This document shows, in pieces, positions 42,775 to 55,060 of a DNA stretch of 64,000 nucleotides. Each line of letters begins with the position of its first letter. The first letter of the stretch is position 1. Made by a program: the position numbers and the translations under genes. The notes below the pieces were generated by a model that was not told the DNA's origin, searched no databases, and saw only the letters and a program-made list of their open reading frames with translations. The DNA is from Clostridia bacterium (GTDB lineage Bacteria; Bacillota; Clostridia; Christensenellales; Aristaeellaceae), in the NCBI GenBank assembly GCA_017431005.1, contig JAFRLY010000057.1, positions 89,481 through 153,480 on the forward strand, in the 5' to 3' direction.

Positions 42775-44562
42775 TTATCCCTTGTAGTGCAGGCACAGCA
42801 TGGTCAGATCGTCGAACTGCGGCGCCTCTCCCACGAAATCGCGCACCTCGCCGTTGACCGTCTCCAGAATCTCCTGCGGCGTTCCGTTTTCTCCCTTCCT
42901 CAGGGCCTGGAGCATCCGGTCCTCTCCCAGCAGCTCCTCTTTCCCGTTCGTGGCCTCGGGCAGCCCGTCCGTGTAGACGAACAGCTTGTCCCCGGGCGCC
43001 ATCTCGATAACGTAGTCCCGGAAAGGCACGCCGTCCATCGCGCCGATCACCAGCCCGTGCTTGTCCCGCAGCATCTCGAAGGATCCGTTCGCCTTCTTTA
43101 AGGCAGGATACTCGTGGCCCGCGCTGGCCGCCGTCAGCCTGCCGGTGGAAATCTGCAGGATCCCCAGCCACACGGTGATGAACATCTCCTCCGGATTGTG
43201 GGAGCAGACCTTGTGGTTCATCTTCTCCAGCATCCTGCCCGGGCTGGTTTCGCCCTCCGCCGCGTTGTGGATCAGGATCATGGAGATCATCATGAACAGC
43301 GCCGCCGGTACACCCTTGCCGCTGACGTCCGCGATGACCAGCGCCAGATGGTCATCGTCGATCAGAAAGAAGTCATAGAAGTCGCCGCCGACCTCCTTGG
43401 CCGGATCCATGCTGGCATAGATATCGAACTCCGTCCGGTCCGGGAAGGGCGGGAATTTGGAGGGCAACGACTTGGCCTGGATGCGGGCGGCCAGATCCAG
43501 CTCCGCGCTGAGGCGCTCCCGGTCCGCCGTGATCGTTTTGATCCGCTGGACATGCTGCTCGATCTCTTCGGTCATCCCGATAAAGTCCTGCGACAGCAGG
43601 CCGATCTCGGTCGTGCCCTTGGAGATATCCTCCAGGTTTTCCTTAACCGCCGTGCTGTCCTTGGTTTCCGCGTACAGCCGGATGTTCTGCTGCACGGTTT
43701 TCAGCGGGGTCAGCACGAACAGGAAGATGCTCGTCAGGAACAGCACAGAAAGGCCGACCTGGTAGGATACGGCCCACAGGGTGGCCTGCCAGGTTCGGTC
43801 GTCAATGTCCTCCATCAGCGCTGTCAGGTTGTAGGTCATACCGGTCAGCATGTACTGGCCGTCGATCTCTCCGTTGTAAGCGTAGTAATCGGCATATTTC
43901 CCGGAGGAAATCAGGTGGGCGGACTTTCTGACCGCGCTGCGCATCGCTTCCTGCTGGTAGGCGTTGTCCGCCACGGACACCACATGGCCCAGCGGATAAA
44001 CCTGCTCGTAATGCCTTCCCCGCACGGCGCCTTCGTCCGCGCCGCTGAACAGGAAGAACTGCTCCTGATAGTCCTTGTCCGTCAGCACGCAGAACAGGAA
44101 ATCCACCTCGTTGGTCTTTTTGATTTCGTTCACCCGGGTGGTCAGCCAGGAATAGGTGATCTCCGCATAGAGGTTCTGGTCCTCCTCCGGCAGCGCGGCC
44201 ACGTCCGCTTCATCCGCGTACCGGATCTGAAATTCCGGCTGATGCATCCGCAGCAGCTGCACCTTGGCCTCTGTCCGCGTGCCTTCCTCAAACTTCGCAT
44301 CGTACTCGACAAACAGCGTTTCGCTGCGGTCCCGCCAGGTACGGATCAGCCACTGCCAGGCCGGATATTCCTTCAGAGTCAGCTCCACCTCTTCGGCCAC
44401 GACGGACGCGTCCGCCTCCGTCTGCGCCTCCACGTTTTCCGCGGCAAGCCTGGCCTGGGAGATATAGGTAAACGTACCGGTCAGCAGGATACTGATCAGC
44501 AGCAGTATGCTTACCAGGAAGAACAGACTTCTGTAATGCTTCATGGTCGTCTTTCCCTTCAT
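42775..44562 (-). CDS. membrane-anchored PP2C phosphatase (RsbU/SpoIIE type)
   Basis: 595 residues. TM1 (LFFLVSILLLISILLTG) is followed by an extracytoplasmic sensor of about 230 residues, TM2 (near GLSVLFLTSIFLFVL) with a HAMP-like segment, a short coiled coil (ERLSAELDLAARIQ), then the SpoIIE phosphatase domain. Metal-binding acidic motifs are GGDFYDFF, IADVSGKGVPAALFM, YTDGLPEA and FDDLTML. It dephosphorylates an anti-sigma-antagonist-like partner, linking an outside signal to sigma-factor switching. No RsbV/RsbW partner is in the window. The ATG at 44562 has GGAG; ATG 44544 is an alternative. Confidence 0.88.
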   Translation of the reverse strand: MKGKTTMKHYRSLFFLVSILLLISILLTGTFTYISQARLAAENVEAQTEADASVVAEEVELTLKEYPAWQWLIRTWRDRSETLFVEYDAKFEEGTRTEAKVQLLRMHQPEFQIRYADEADVAALPEEDQNLYAEITYSWLTTRVNEIKKTNEVDFLFCVLTDKDYQEQFFLFSGADEGAVRGRHYEQVYPLGHVVSVADNAYQQEAMRSAVRKSAHLISSGKYADYYAYNGEIDGQYMLTGMTYNLTALMEDIDDRTWQATLWAVSYQVGLSVLFLTSIFLFVLTPLKTVQQNIRLYAETKDSTAVKENLEDISKGTTEIGLLSQDFIGMTEEIEQHVQRIKTITADRERLSAELDLAARIQAKSLPSKFPPFPDRTEFDIYASMDPAKEVGGDFYDFFLIDDDHLALVIADVSGKGVPAALFMMISMILIHNAAEGETSPGRMLEKMNHKVCSHNPEEMFITVWLGILQISTGRLTAASAGHEYPALKKANGSFEMLRDKHGLVIGAMDGVPFRDYVIEMAPGDKLFVYTDGLPEATNGKEELLGEDRMLQALRKGENGTPQEILETVNGEVRDFVGEAPQFDDLTMLCLHYKG

Positions 44563-44588
44563 AAGGCTCCGGGTGTTTCTTTGGACGT

Positions 44589-44597
44589 ATTATAGCA
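44589..44597 (-). promoter_or_regulatory. extended -10 promoter of the phosphatase gene
   Basis: Minus strand: TGCTATAAT, a consensus -10 (44594-44589) with the TG extension. No good -35 is present. Confidence 0.5.
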
Positions 44598-44633
44598 TAC
44601 TACTGTTCCGGATGAAAAGTACCGCGCTGTCTC

Positions 44634-46538
44634 TTATCCCTTGACAACCCGGTTCAGCAGCTTCCGGCTGCGCTCCAGGAAGGCGGTGATCTCCTCCGCC
44701 TCCAGCGGCTGGGCCGCCATCCGGGCCAGATCGTAGATCTGCTGGCAGATCATCTTCGTGGTCTCGTCCTCCGGATCCCTGTCCGCCATGGCCTGCACGG
44801 TTTCGTTCCGGCGGTTCAGCACCAGGGTGAAATGGTCCGGCATCGGGAAGCTCTGGCCGTAGAAGCGGCTCATCTCCTTGTACCGGCGCATCTGCTCGTC
44901 CTCGGTCACCATGGCGGTCATCTCCGCGTCGCCCAGGGACTCAAGCTTCACCTCGAGGTTCTCGTTGCCCAGCGCCTTGCGGAACAGGGTCTGCAGCTTT
45001 TCAGCGTCGAGCTCCTTCCCCTCCTCGGATTCCTCCTTCAGGCCGTCGATGTCCGCGTCCACCCGGGCGAAGGTGACCCGGTCCTCCTCCTTGCCCTGGT
45101 ATTCCATGAAGGACATGAAGTTGCCGTCGATGATGGTGTTCATCACCGCCACCTCGATGCCCCGGTCGGTATACAGCTTCACGGAGGCTGCCTGGCGCTT
45201 CTCGTCGTTGGTGTAGTAAACCTTTTTGTCCGTCTTGTCGAAGTTGGCAGCCTTGTATTCCGCCAGCGTGGAATACTTGCCGTCGGTCTTCTTCATCAGG
45301 ATGGCGTCCTTCACCATGTCGAAGAACTTGCTGTCCTTCACGCAGCCGTATTTCACGAAAGGCGCGATGTCGTCCCAGTAGCCCTCATAGGTCTCCCGCT
45401 CGGTGTTCATCAGGCTGTTCAGCTTATCTGCCACCTTCTTGGTGATGTGAGCGCTGATCTTCTTGACATAGCCGTCGTTCTGCAGGAAGGAGCGGCTCAC
45501 GTTCAGCGGCAGGTCGGGGCAGTCGATGACGCCCTTGAGCAGCATCAGGAACTCCGGTATGACCTCCTTGATGTTGTCCGCCACGAACACCTGGCCGGCG
45601 AAGAGCTTGATCTGCCCCTCGTGGGTGCCGAAGTCGTTCTTCAGCTTCGGGAAGTACAGGATGCCCTTCAGGTTGAAGGGATAGTCCACGTTCAGGTGAA
45701 TCCAGAACAGCGGATCCTCAAAGTCCATGAAGACCTTGTGATAGAAGGCCTTGTATTCCTCCTCGGTGCAGTCCGCCGGCTTCTTCAGCCACAGCGGCGC
45801 GGTGTCGTTGATCTGCTGGGGCTTGGGCAGCTCCATGATTTTTTCCGTCTTCGGGGAGCCGTCCTCATTCTTTTCGTCCCCGACCGGCACTTCCTTCTCC
45901 ACGGGCTTGGCGTTGGCGTCCTCCAGCATCACCGGGTAGGCCATGTAGCCGCAGTAGCGGTTCAGCACCTCGCGCACCTTCCAGGTGTCGAGGAACTCCT
46001 TCTCCTCCTCGGATATGTGCAGGATGACGTCCGTGCCGTGCGCCTCCCGGAAGCCCTCGGACAGCTCGAAGCCCATGCCGTCCTCGGAAACCCAGTGCAC
46101 CGGCTCCGCGCCTTCCTGGCAGCTCAGGGTCTCGATCTCAACCTTGTCGCTGACCATGAACACGGAGTAGAAGCCCAGGCCGAAGTGGCCGATGATGTCC
46201 CCCTGCTCCTCCGGCTTCTTGCCCTCAAACTGCTTCATGAATTCCGCGGCGCCGGAGAAGGCGACCTGGTTGATGTACTTCCTGACCTCGTCGGCCGTCA
46301 TGCCGATGCCGGTATCGGAAATCCGGATGGTCTTCTTTTCCTTGTCAACGCTGACCATGACCTGCATGGCTTCCTCGGTGCCAGGATTCAGCATCCGGAA
46401 CTTGGTGATCGCGTCGCAGGCGTTGGAAACCGCCTCCCGCAGGAAAATATCCTTGTCGGAATACAGCCACCGCTTGATCACGGGCATAATATTCTGCGCG
46501 TCAATGGATACTGCGCCCTTTTCCTTTTCAATTGCCAT
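44634..46538 (-). CDS. htpG: molecular chaperone HtpG (Hsp90)
   Basis: 634-residue Hsp90 homologue of full normal length. The N-terminal ATPase has LREAVSNACDA and ISDTGIGM. The middle domain includes FWIHLNVDYPFNLKG and FVADNIKEVIPEFL, and the C-terminal dimerisation domain ends RSRKLLNRVVKG. It is an ATP-dependent chaperone in the cytoplasm. The start at 46538 follows GAGGGAG. It is preceded by a sigma-A promoter and a CIRCE element, so HrcA repression is expected. Its leader also contains a GC-rich hairpin with a T run. Confidence 0.97.
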   Translation of the reverse strand: MAIEKEKGAVSIDAQNIMPVIKRWLYSDKDIFLREAVSNACDAITKFRMLNPGTEEAMQVMVSVDKEKKTIRISDTGIGMTADEVRKYINQVAFSGAAEFMKQFEGKKPEEQGDIIGHFGLGFYSVFMVSDKVEIETLSCQEGAEPVHWVSEDGMGFELSEGFREAHGTDVILHISEEEKEFLDTWKVREVLNRYCGYMAYPVMLEDANAKPVEKEVPVGDEKNEDGSPKTEKIMELPKPQQINDTAPLWLKKPADCTEEEYKAFYHKVFMDFEDPLFWIHLNVDYPFNLKGILYFPKLKNDFGTHEGQIKLFAGQVFVADNIKEVIPEFLMLLKGVIDCPDLPLNVSRSFLQNDGYVKKISAHITKKVADKLNSLMNTERETYEGYWDDIAPFVKYGCVKDSKFFDMVKDAILMKKTDGKYSTLAEYKAANFDKTDKKVYYTNDEKRQAASVKLYTDRGIEVAVMNTIIDGNFMSFMEYQGKEEDRVTFARVDADIDGLKEESEEGKELDAEKLQTLFRKALGNENLEVKLESLGDAEMTAMVTEDEQMRRYKEMSRFYGQSFPMPDHFTLVLNRRNETVQAMADRDPEDETTKMICQQIYDLARMAAQPLEAEEITAFLERSRKLLNRVVKG

Positions 46539-46556
46539 TTCGCTTCACTCCCTCAT

Positions 46557-46585
46557 AAAAAAGCTCCGGCCCTCCGGCCGGCTGC
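46557..46585 (-). terminator. hairpin with T run in the htpG leader
   Basis: Minus strand: CCGGCC pairs with GGCCGG across GGAG, followed by AGC and six T, inside the presumed 5' UTR and about 20 nt before the start codon. It resembles an intrinsic terminator and may attenuate htpG; a role in mRNA stability is the alternative. Confidence 0.5.
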
Positions 46586-46606
46586 CGAAATCGTTTTTAC
46601 GGGAAT

Positions 46607-46635
46607 ATTGTAGCACCGGGCAGATTGAATTGCAA
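46607..46635 (-). promoter_or_regulatory. sigma-A promoter of htpG
   Basis: Minus strand: -35 TTGCAA (46630-46635), 17-bp spacer, -10 TACAAT (46607-46612). It lies just downstream of the CIRCE element. Confidence 0.7.
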
Positions 46636-46642
46636 GAAAAAT

Positions 46643-46669
46643 TTAGCACTCGCTGAGTGCGAGTGCTAA
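46643..46669. promoter_or_regulatory. CIRCE element (HrcA operator)
   Basis: TTAGCACTC, 9-bp spacer, GAGTGCTAA: a perfect match to the CIRCE inverted repeat bound by the heat-shock repressor HrcA. It lies 7 bp upstream of the htpG -35. Confidence 0.95.
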
Positions 46670-46694
46670 CAATTTGTGTTTTTCTTTTATCCGC

Positions 46695-47441
46695 TCACTG
46701 CCTGGCGTCCAGAATGGACTGGACGAACGCCTTGGAGCGCTCCTCCTTCGGATGCGCGAAAAACTCTTTGGAGGGGCCGCTTTCCACCACCACGCCGTGC
46801 TCCATGAACAGCACCTTCCTGGACACGTTCCTGGCGAAGTCCATCTCGTGGGTCACGACCAGCATGGTCATGCCGTCCTCCGCCAGCTGGCGCATCACGG
46901 CGAGCACCTCGCCGATCAGCTCCGGGTCCAGCGCGCTGGTGGGCTCGTCAAAGTAAATGATTTCCGGATTGGAGGCCAGGCCGCGGGCGATGGCCACCCG
47001 CTGCTGCTGTCCGCCGGACAGCTGGGAGGGATACCGGTCCAGCCACTGGCGCATGCCGACCCGCTCCAGGGCCTGCACCGCGATGTCCTTCGCGTCCTGC
47101 TTCCGGATCTTCTTGGCCAGCGTCAGCCCCAGGGTCACGTTGTCCAGCACCGTCTTGTTCAGAAACAGGTTGTAGTTCTGAAACACGAAGGCGGTCTTCT
47201 GCCGCAGGGCGGCGATTTCCTTTTTTCCGGCGGTGTGCAGGTCCACGGTTTTCCCGTCAAAGGTCAGGGTGCCCGCGTCCGCCCGCTCCAGGAAGTTCAG
47301 GCACCGGAGAAAGGTGGTCTTGCCGGAGCCGCTGGGCCCCAGGATGGCCACCACGTCGCCCTTCTCGACCTGCATGTCAATTCCGCGGAGCACTTCCGTC
47401 TCCCCGAAATTCTTTTTTACGTCCTTGGCTTCGAGCATCAT
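46695..47441 (-). CDS. amino-acid ABC transporter ATP-binding protein (TcyC/GlnQ type)
   Basis: 248-residue ATPase. Walker A is GPSGSGKTT, the signature LSGGQQQR, Walker B IIYFDEP, and the switch His lies in VTHEM. The class is that of polar amino-acid or cystine importers. It overlaps the permease gene by ATGA (47438-47441). No binding protein is encoded next to it, so the partner must be elsewhere. It is the last gene of a unit starting at recA. Confidence 0.92.
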   Translation of the reverse strand: MMLEAKDVKKNFGETEVLRGIDMQVEKGDVVAILGPSGSGKTTFLRCLNFLERADAGTLTFDGKTVDLHTAGKKEIAALRQKTAFVFQNYNLFLNKTVLDNVTLGLTLAKKIRKQDAKDIAVQALERVGMRQWLDRYPSQLSGGQQQRVAIARGLASNPEIIYFDEPTSALDPELIGEVLAVMRQLAEDGMTMLVVTHEMDFARNVSRKVLFMEHGVVVESGPSKEFFAHPKEERSKAFVQSILDARQ

Positions 47442-48112
47442 CTGGTTTTCCCTCCGTAGGCGCCGAGCTTCTTCTCGCCGAAGCGCTGTCCCCAGCTCAG
47501 CAGCGTGCAGAAGATCAGGTAGATCAGCGCCACCTCACCGTACAGCCCCAGCGACTCATAGACCCGGCCGTTGATGACCTGGGCCTGGCGGAACATCTCC
47601 ATCACGGTGATCGTGGCCGCCATGCTGGTTTCCTTCAGCATGGAGATCATGGAGTTGGACAGCGCCGGGAAGGCGGTCCGGAAGGCCTGGGGCAGCACGA
47701 TGTGGGTCATGATCTGCAGATAGTTCAGCCCCACGCAGTAGCCGGCCTCCAGCTGGCCCCGGGATACGCTTTCCAGGGCGCCGCGGATGGTTTCCGCCAT
47801 GTAGGCGCCTTCGTTGAAGCCCAGCACCAGCACCGCCGCGGGGAAGGCCTCCAGCACCAGGCCCACGCTGGGCAGGCCGTAGAACACGAGGTACAGCTGC
47901 ACCAGCAGCGGCGTGCCCCGCACGATCCAGATGTAGAACCGGCAGACCTGCCGGAGCCCCTTGATATCGGCATACTGGATCAGCGCGATGACCAGGGCCA
48001 CCGCCAGCGCCAGGGAAAAGGACAGGACCGTCAGCGGGATGGTCACCCGGATGCCGTATCCCAGCAGTTTCGGAAAGGAATCCGTCAGGATCCCCCAAAG
48101 ACGTTCAGTCAT
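47438..48112 (-). CDS. amino-acid ABC transporter permease (TcyB/YecS type)
   Basis: 224-residue permease of the HisM/YecS family with about five helices. [21 protein letters not shown] and the coupling segment [24 protein letters not shown] (in two parts) are typical. Its ATG starts 5 bp after the recA stop codon, with a weak GGGAGACG site inside the end of recA, so it appears transcriptionally joined to recA. Cystine or a polar amino acid is the likely substrate. Confidence 0.9.
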   Translation of the reverse strand: MTERLWGILTDSFPKLLGYGIRVTIPLTVLSFSLALAVALVIALIQYADIKGLRQVCRFYIWIVRGTPLLVQLYLVFYGLPSVGLVLEAFPAAVLVLGFNEGAYMAETIRGALESVSRGQLEAGYCVGLNYLQIMTHIVLPQAFRTAFPALSNSMISMLKETSMAATITVMEMFRQAQVINGRVYESLGLYGEVALIYLIFCTLLSWGQRFGEKKLGAYGGKTR

Positions 48113-48117
48113 GTTGA

Positions 48118-49254
48118 TTATTCGTCTCCCAGCTCCGCCTCCAGCAAGGCGAGATCATCCTCTTCCTCCTCCGCCTGGGCGTTCATGGCAGCCTGCTCGT
48201 CCGCCGTGGCTTCCTTGGCGGCGAAGAGTTCCGCCCGCAGCTGCCGGTCGATTTCGGCGGTCAGCTCCGGATGGTCCTTCAGATACAGGCGGGCATTGTC
48301 CCGTCCCTGGGCCAGGCGCTGGTCCTGATAGGAGAAGAAAGCGCCGCTCTTGTGAATGATATCCCGTTCCACAGCCATGTCCAGCAGGGTGCCTTCCGTG
48401 CTGATGCCCTCGCCGTAGATGATGTCAAACTCCGCGACCCGGAACGGCGGGGCCACCTTGTTCTTGACGACTTTGACCTTGGTCCGGTTGCCGATGACGT
48501 CGGAGCCGTTCTTCAGCGCCTCGCCCTTGCGGACGTCCAGCCGCACGGAGGAGTAGAACTTCAGGGCGCGGCCGCCGGGCGTCGTTTCGGGGTTGCCGTA
48601 CATGACGCCGACCTTCTCGCGCAGCTGGTTGATGAAGATGCAGACGCACCCGGTCTTGTTGACGATACCGGTCAGCTTCCGCAGCGCCTGGCTCATCAGC
48701 CGGGCCTGCAGGCCGACGAAGGAATCGCCCATCTCGCCGTCGATTTCCGCCTTCGGCACCAGCGCCGCCACGGAGTCGATGACCAGCACGTCCAGCGCGC
48801 CGCTGCGGATCAGGGCCTCGGCAATCTCGAGGGCCTGCTCGCCGGTGTCCGGCTGGGAAACGTACAGCTCGTCGATGTTGACGCCCAGCTTCCGGGCGTA
48901 CAGGGGATCCAGGGCGTGCTCCGCGTCGACGAAGGCGGCGATGCCGCCGGCCTTCTGGGCCTCCGCCACGACGTGCAGGGCCACGGTGGTCTTACCGGAG
49001 GATTCCGGTCCGTAGATCTCCACGATCCGGCCCCGGGGAACGCCGCCCACGCCCAGCGCGTAGTCCAGCGTCAGGCAGCCGGTGGAGATCACCGGGATGT
49101 CCCGGTTGATCGCGTCGTTGCCCAGCTTCATCACGGATCCCTTGCCGAACTGTTTATCCAGATCTGCCAGCGCGTGTTCCAGCGCTTTCAGCTTTTCTTC
49201 CTGCTCATTGCTCATGGGAGCCTTTTCGGTTTTCACTGTTTTCTTCGGTGCCAT
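48118..49254 (-). CDS. recA: recombinase RecA
   Basis: 378-residue RecA. Walker A is GPESSGKTT, and [22 protein letters not shown] and the L2 region [17 protein letters not shown] are characteristic. An N-terminal Lys-rich extension precedes the usual [11 protein letters not shown], and the C-terminus is a strongly acidic tail ([17 protein letters not shown]). It catalyses strand exchange and stimulates LexA cleavage. RBS AAAGGATG precedes the start at 49254. I found no GAAC-N4-GTTC LexA box in the 106-bp upstream gap. Confidence 0.98.
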   Translation of the reverse strand: MAPKKTVKTEKAPMSNEQEEKLKALEHALADLDKQFGKGSVMKLGNDAINRDIPVISTGCLTLDYALGVGGVPRGRIVEIYGPESSGKTTVALHVVAEAQKAGGIAAFVDAEHALDPLYARKLGVNIDELYVSQPDTGEQALEIAEALIRSGALDVLVIDSVAALVPKAEIDGEMGDSFVGLQARLMSQALRKLTGIVNKTGCVCIFINQLREKVGVMYGNPETTPGGRALKFYSSVRLDVRKGEALKNGSDVIGNRTKVKVVKNKVAPPFRVAEFDIIYGEGISTEGTLLDMAVERDIIHKSGAFFSYQDQRLAQGRDNARLYLKDHPELTAEIDRQLRAELFAAKEATADEQAAMNAQAEEEEDDLALLEAELGDE

Positions 49255-49291
49255 GATTGAAATACATCCTTTCCGCTTTGTCGTAATGGTG

Positions 49292-49320
49292 TTATATCAT
49301 CCTGTTTCTGAATCCGCAAG
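49292..49320 (-). promoter_or_regulatory. sigma-A promoter of recA
   Basis: Minus strand: -35 TTGCGG (49315-49320), 17-bp spacer, -10 TATAAC (49292-49297), 38 bp before the ATG. Confidence 0.55.
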
Positions 49321-49360
49321 GGGAAAAAGGGAAGGTCTTTTCCCCGCGGAGAGCAGTCTT

Positions 49361-50578
49361 TCAGTCCCCGGTCCGCCGGTACGCCCTGCGGCCTCCGGCG
49401 GCGTCCGTCACCAGCACCGCCCGGATTTCCCCGGGCTCCGCCTGCAGGGAGGTCACCAGCTCCGGATACCGGCTGCTGCGCTGGTAGTGCCGCTCAGCGA
49501 TGAAGCATCCGTTCTCGATCCGCCCGGTGTCCCAGGACTCCACCGCGTCCGCGGGCGTTCCGTTCGCCGGGAAGGCGCTGTTCGCCGTCTCGATGCCCTC
49601 CATCAGGAACCGGCCGTCGGCCTCCCGGGTCAGCAGCCTGCCGGCCTCCGGCGCGCCGGGGCAGACGACGGTCAGGTTGTCAGCCTTCAGCCGGGCCAGG
49701 GCAACGGAGACCGCCTGCGCGCTCAGATCCATTCCGGCGAAGCGCAGGCCCAGCTGCTGAGCCGCCGCCAGGGTCGTGCCGCTGCCGCAGCACAGGTCGG
49801 CCACCAGGTCGCCCGGCGCCGTCACCGGCAGCAGCAGCCTTTCCAGCAGCTTCACCGGCTTCTGGGTCGTGAAGCCCGTGCGCTCCGGATCCCGCTGCTG
49901 CAGGTGGCTGATGTCTGTCCATACGTCGCCCGGGTAGACCGGCTCGTCGTCATAGTAGCGGTATTCCTTGCCCCGGGTCACGATGCTGGAGTACATCCGG
50001 CCGTCCTCGTCCATGCCGCGGGCCATATGGTTTTTCCGTGCCGCCCGCCGCTCCAGCGGCACCCGGGTGATGTCGAATTTGTAGTCCGGGGTCTTCGCGT
50101 ACATCAGGATCGTGTCGTGCTTCCGGGAGAAGGTCTTTTTGGATCTGCCGCCGCTCTCGTAGCCCCAGATGATCTCGTTCAGGAACTGATCCCGCCCGAA
50201 GATCTGGTCGCAGATCACCCGCGCCCGGGCGCTCATCCGCCAGTCCAGGTGCAGGTAGAACACGCCGCGGCTGCACAGCAGCTTTTTCGAGGCCCGGATC
50301 ATCTGGCGCAGCAGCCGCAGGTAGGCCCGCTCATCTTCGGCGGAATCCTCGTAGGCGGGCAGCCGGATCAGCGGCGTCCCCTTCTTCCAGCCCCGGTCGC
50401 CCCAGGGGCGGGTCCGCGTGAATTTCTCCCCGGTCATGAACGGCGGGTCCAGATAAACGCACTGCACCTTTCCCGCCAGCCGGCTGATCTCCTTCGGCAG
50501 GGACCGCACGTCCCCCTGGATCAGCAGATTCTCTCCGGCGCCGAAAACCTCCCGGTTCACATCCGTCCGTTCAAACAT
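49361..50578 (-). CDS. site-specific DNA methyltransferase (beta-class N6-Ade/N4-Cyt)
   Basis: 405-residue methyltransferase. The catalytic motif YLDPPF lies near residue 40, and the S-adenosylmethionine motif DLCCGSGTTLAAA near the C-terminal third, with the variable target-recognition region between them. This order marks beta-class amino-methyltransferases. No restriction gene or Res subunit is adjacent. The start at 50578 is chosen: GGAGG lies 9 nt upstream and the frame further upstream runs through the YkgJ-like gene. The target sequence is unknown. Confidence 0.85.
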   Translation of the reverse strand: MFERTDVNREVFGAGENLLIQGDVRSLPKEISRLAGKVQCVYLDPPFMTGEKFTRTRPWGDRGWKKGTPLIRLPAYEDSAEDERAYLRLLRQMIRASKKLLCSRGVFYLHLDWRMSARARVICDQIFGRDQFLNEIIWGYESGGRSKKTFSRKHDTILMYAKTPDYKFDITRVPLERRAARKNHMARGMDEDGRMYSSIVTRGKEYRYYDDEPVYPGDVWTDISHLQQRDPERTGFTTQKPVKLLERLLLPVTAPGDLVADLCCGSGTTLAAAQQLGLRFAGMDLSAQAVSVALARLKADNLTVVCPGAPEAGRLLTREADGRFLMEGIETANSAFPANGTPADAVESWDTGRIENGCFIAERHYQRSSRYPELVTSLQAEPGEIRAVLVTDAAGGRRAYRRTGD

Positions 50579-50583
50579 GCCGT

Positions 50584-51078
50584 TCACCGCCTCCATTCCC
50601 GCTGTATGCTTCTGAGCTCCTCCTGTTCCTTCCGTATCTTCTCCATCATGTCCGCCTGCCGGGCGGAGGTCATCAGCACCTCGCCCGCGGCGCGGACCGC
50701 TTCGGTAAATGCCGGATCCATGGCGCTGATCCCCTGCTTCGCGAGTGGGCACACCGCCCGGGCCCGCGCGTCCGTCCGCACGCGGATGCTCCCGTCCGCC
50801 GCCCGCTCCGGCAGCAGGGGAAACATCCGGCAGCTGAGCGGCCGCTCCGCTCTTTCGCATTTTCCCGGGCAGATCACCAGCGTCCCGGTTTCCGCCTGCT
50901 TCAGCTTCCAGCCGGGTTTCCCGGCGTAGCATGCCTCTTCCCCGGGAAACAGCAGCATGCCCGTTTCCTCTCCCTCCAGGGAGGCGCAGCACCGCGCGCC
51001 GCACAGCCGGCCGCAGTCCCGCTTCAGGGGCGTCAGGGTTTCCAGCAGCTCCCTGGCCTTCTCCAGCGCCTGATCCAT
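50584..51078 (-). CDS. YkgJ-family cysteine-cluster protein
   Basis: 164-residue soluble protein. Cysteines are arranged as CGRLCGARCC near the N-terminus, then CPGKC and RPLSCRMFP, the pattern of the YkgJ zinc/iron-chelating family, whose biochemical function is unknown. RBS AAGGAGGG. It ends 5 bp before the methyltransferase start and follows the metallophosphoesterase, so the three are probably one transcript. Confidence 0.8.
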   Translation of the reverse strand: MDQALEKARELLETLTPLKRDCGRLCGARCCASLEGEETGMLLFPGEEACYAGKPGWKLKQAETGTLVICPGKCERAERPLSCRMFPLLPERAADGSIRVRTDARARAVCPLAKQGISAMDPAFTEAVRAAGEVLMTSARQADMMEKIRKEQEELRSIQREWRR

Positions 51079-51106
51079 AAGCCCTCCTTCGCAGGTCAGC
51101 AGACCG

Positions 51107-52105
51107 TCACACTCCGCCCGTCAGCACGATCCGGGTAATCTTCGGCGGGTTGAACAGCCGGCCGGGCTGCCAGGTGTAGTGGGGATCGGATCCCAGTCCC
51201 GGGCTGATGTACTGCGGGATGCCCCACAGATAGTCAAGGCCCTGCACCTGCGCGTCCTCCGGGAACCAGCCGAGCTCCGGCACGTAAATTGCGCCGCCCC
51301 AGGGCAGCCGCCACTGGCCGCCGTTGTAGTGCCCGGCCAGGATCAGGCTGGCGTACCGCAGGGAGAAGGGATCCTCCTTCTCGCTCCACCGCATGATGTC
51401 GCCGACGTAATCGTCCGCCAGCGGCGTATGGGTCAGCACCACCTGAATGTCCGTCTGCAGGAAGGTCTTTTTCATCTCCTGCAGGCTGTTCAGGCGTTCC
51501 GTTTCATATTCCAGATACCGCAGCTTCGCCGCGTCGTCCGCGTCCAGGGAGGTGGACCGCTCCCGCAGCTCCTCCAGCTGCCGGGAATAGACCGTCAGCA
51601 TGCCCGCCGCGTCCAGGGCGTACAGGTTTTCCGGCACGAACCAGATTCTTCCCTTGCCCCGGGTTTCGAGCACCGGCCGGTCCAGCAGCGTCACGCCCGC
51701 CTCCTGCAGGGTGACGGCCCAGTCCCGGAATACGGACAGGCTGCCGTGGGCGCCGGTCTCCGTGAAGGATGCCTCCGTGTCGCCGGGAATCAGGTACTTG
51801 GGCGTCTCCTTCGGGATCAGGGCGATCAGGTCCAGCAGCGGCTGAATCTCCCCGTTCTTCCCCAGCATGTCCCCGGTCATAACCACGCAGCTGCAGCGGG
51901 TGTCCCCCAGGGCCGCGGCGATGGCCTTCTGCCGCCCGCCGTATTCCTCGCCGTGCAGGTCGCTGATGTGCAGGATGGAGTAGCCGTCGAGGTCCGCCGG
52001 CATGTTCAGCACCGTCAGCCGCAGATGCTCCAGCGTCACGTGCCGGCTCACCGTCAGGTTCAGCACCCATCCGGCGATCAGCAGCATCGGGATCAGTACG
52101 AGCAC
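51107..52105 (-). CDS. membrane-anchored metallophosphoesterase
   Basis: 332 residues from the GTG at 52105. An N-terminal helix (VLIPMLLIAGWVLNLTV) precedes a calcineurin-like domain with metal-binding motifs ISDLHGEEYG, MTGDMLGKNGE and LTHTPLADD; the C-terminal LAGHYNGGQWRLPWGG corresponds to the GHxH motif, with HYN in place of the usual HTH. This is the YkuE-like class of phosphodiesterases. The frame stays open upstream, and a CTG at 52185 overlapping the uvrA stop has AAGGGGGA 7 nt before it, so the true start may be there, adding a basic N-terminus of about 27 residues. Confidence 0.82.
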   Translation of the reverse strand: MLVLIPMLLIAGWVLNLTVSRHVTLEHLRLTVLNMPADLDGYSILHISDLHGEEYGGRQKAIAAALGDTRCSCVVMTGDMLGKNGEIQPLLDLIALIPKETPKYLIPGDTEASFTETGAHGSLSVFRDWAVTLQEAGVTLLDRPVLETRGKGRIWFVPENLYALDAAGMLTVYSRQLEELRERSTSLDADDAAKLRYLEYETERLNSLQEMKKTFLQTDIQVVLTHTPLADDYVGDIMRWSEKEDPFSLRYASLILAGHYNGGQWRLPWGGAIYVPELGWFPEDAQVQGLDYLWGIPQYISPGLGSDPHYTWQPGRLFNPPKITRIVLTGGV

Positions 52106-52182
52106 GGTCCGCCTGAAGCTCCGGCCCCGCCGGTGCCGCTTTTCCTCCGTCGCGAAGATATAGCGGTTCTTGTCCCGTCGTC

Positions 52183-55050
<2,868 letters not shown>

Positions 55051-55060
55051 ATATGCTGTC

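Noticed and set aside
49255-49360. LexA box upstream of recA
   Set aside because: No GAAC-N4-GTTC motif could be found in the gap on either strand.
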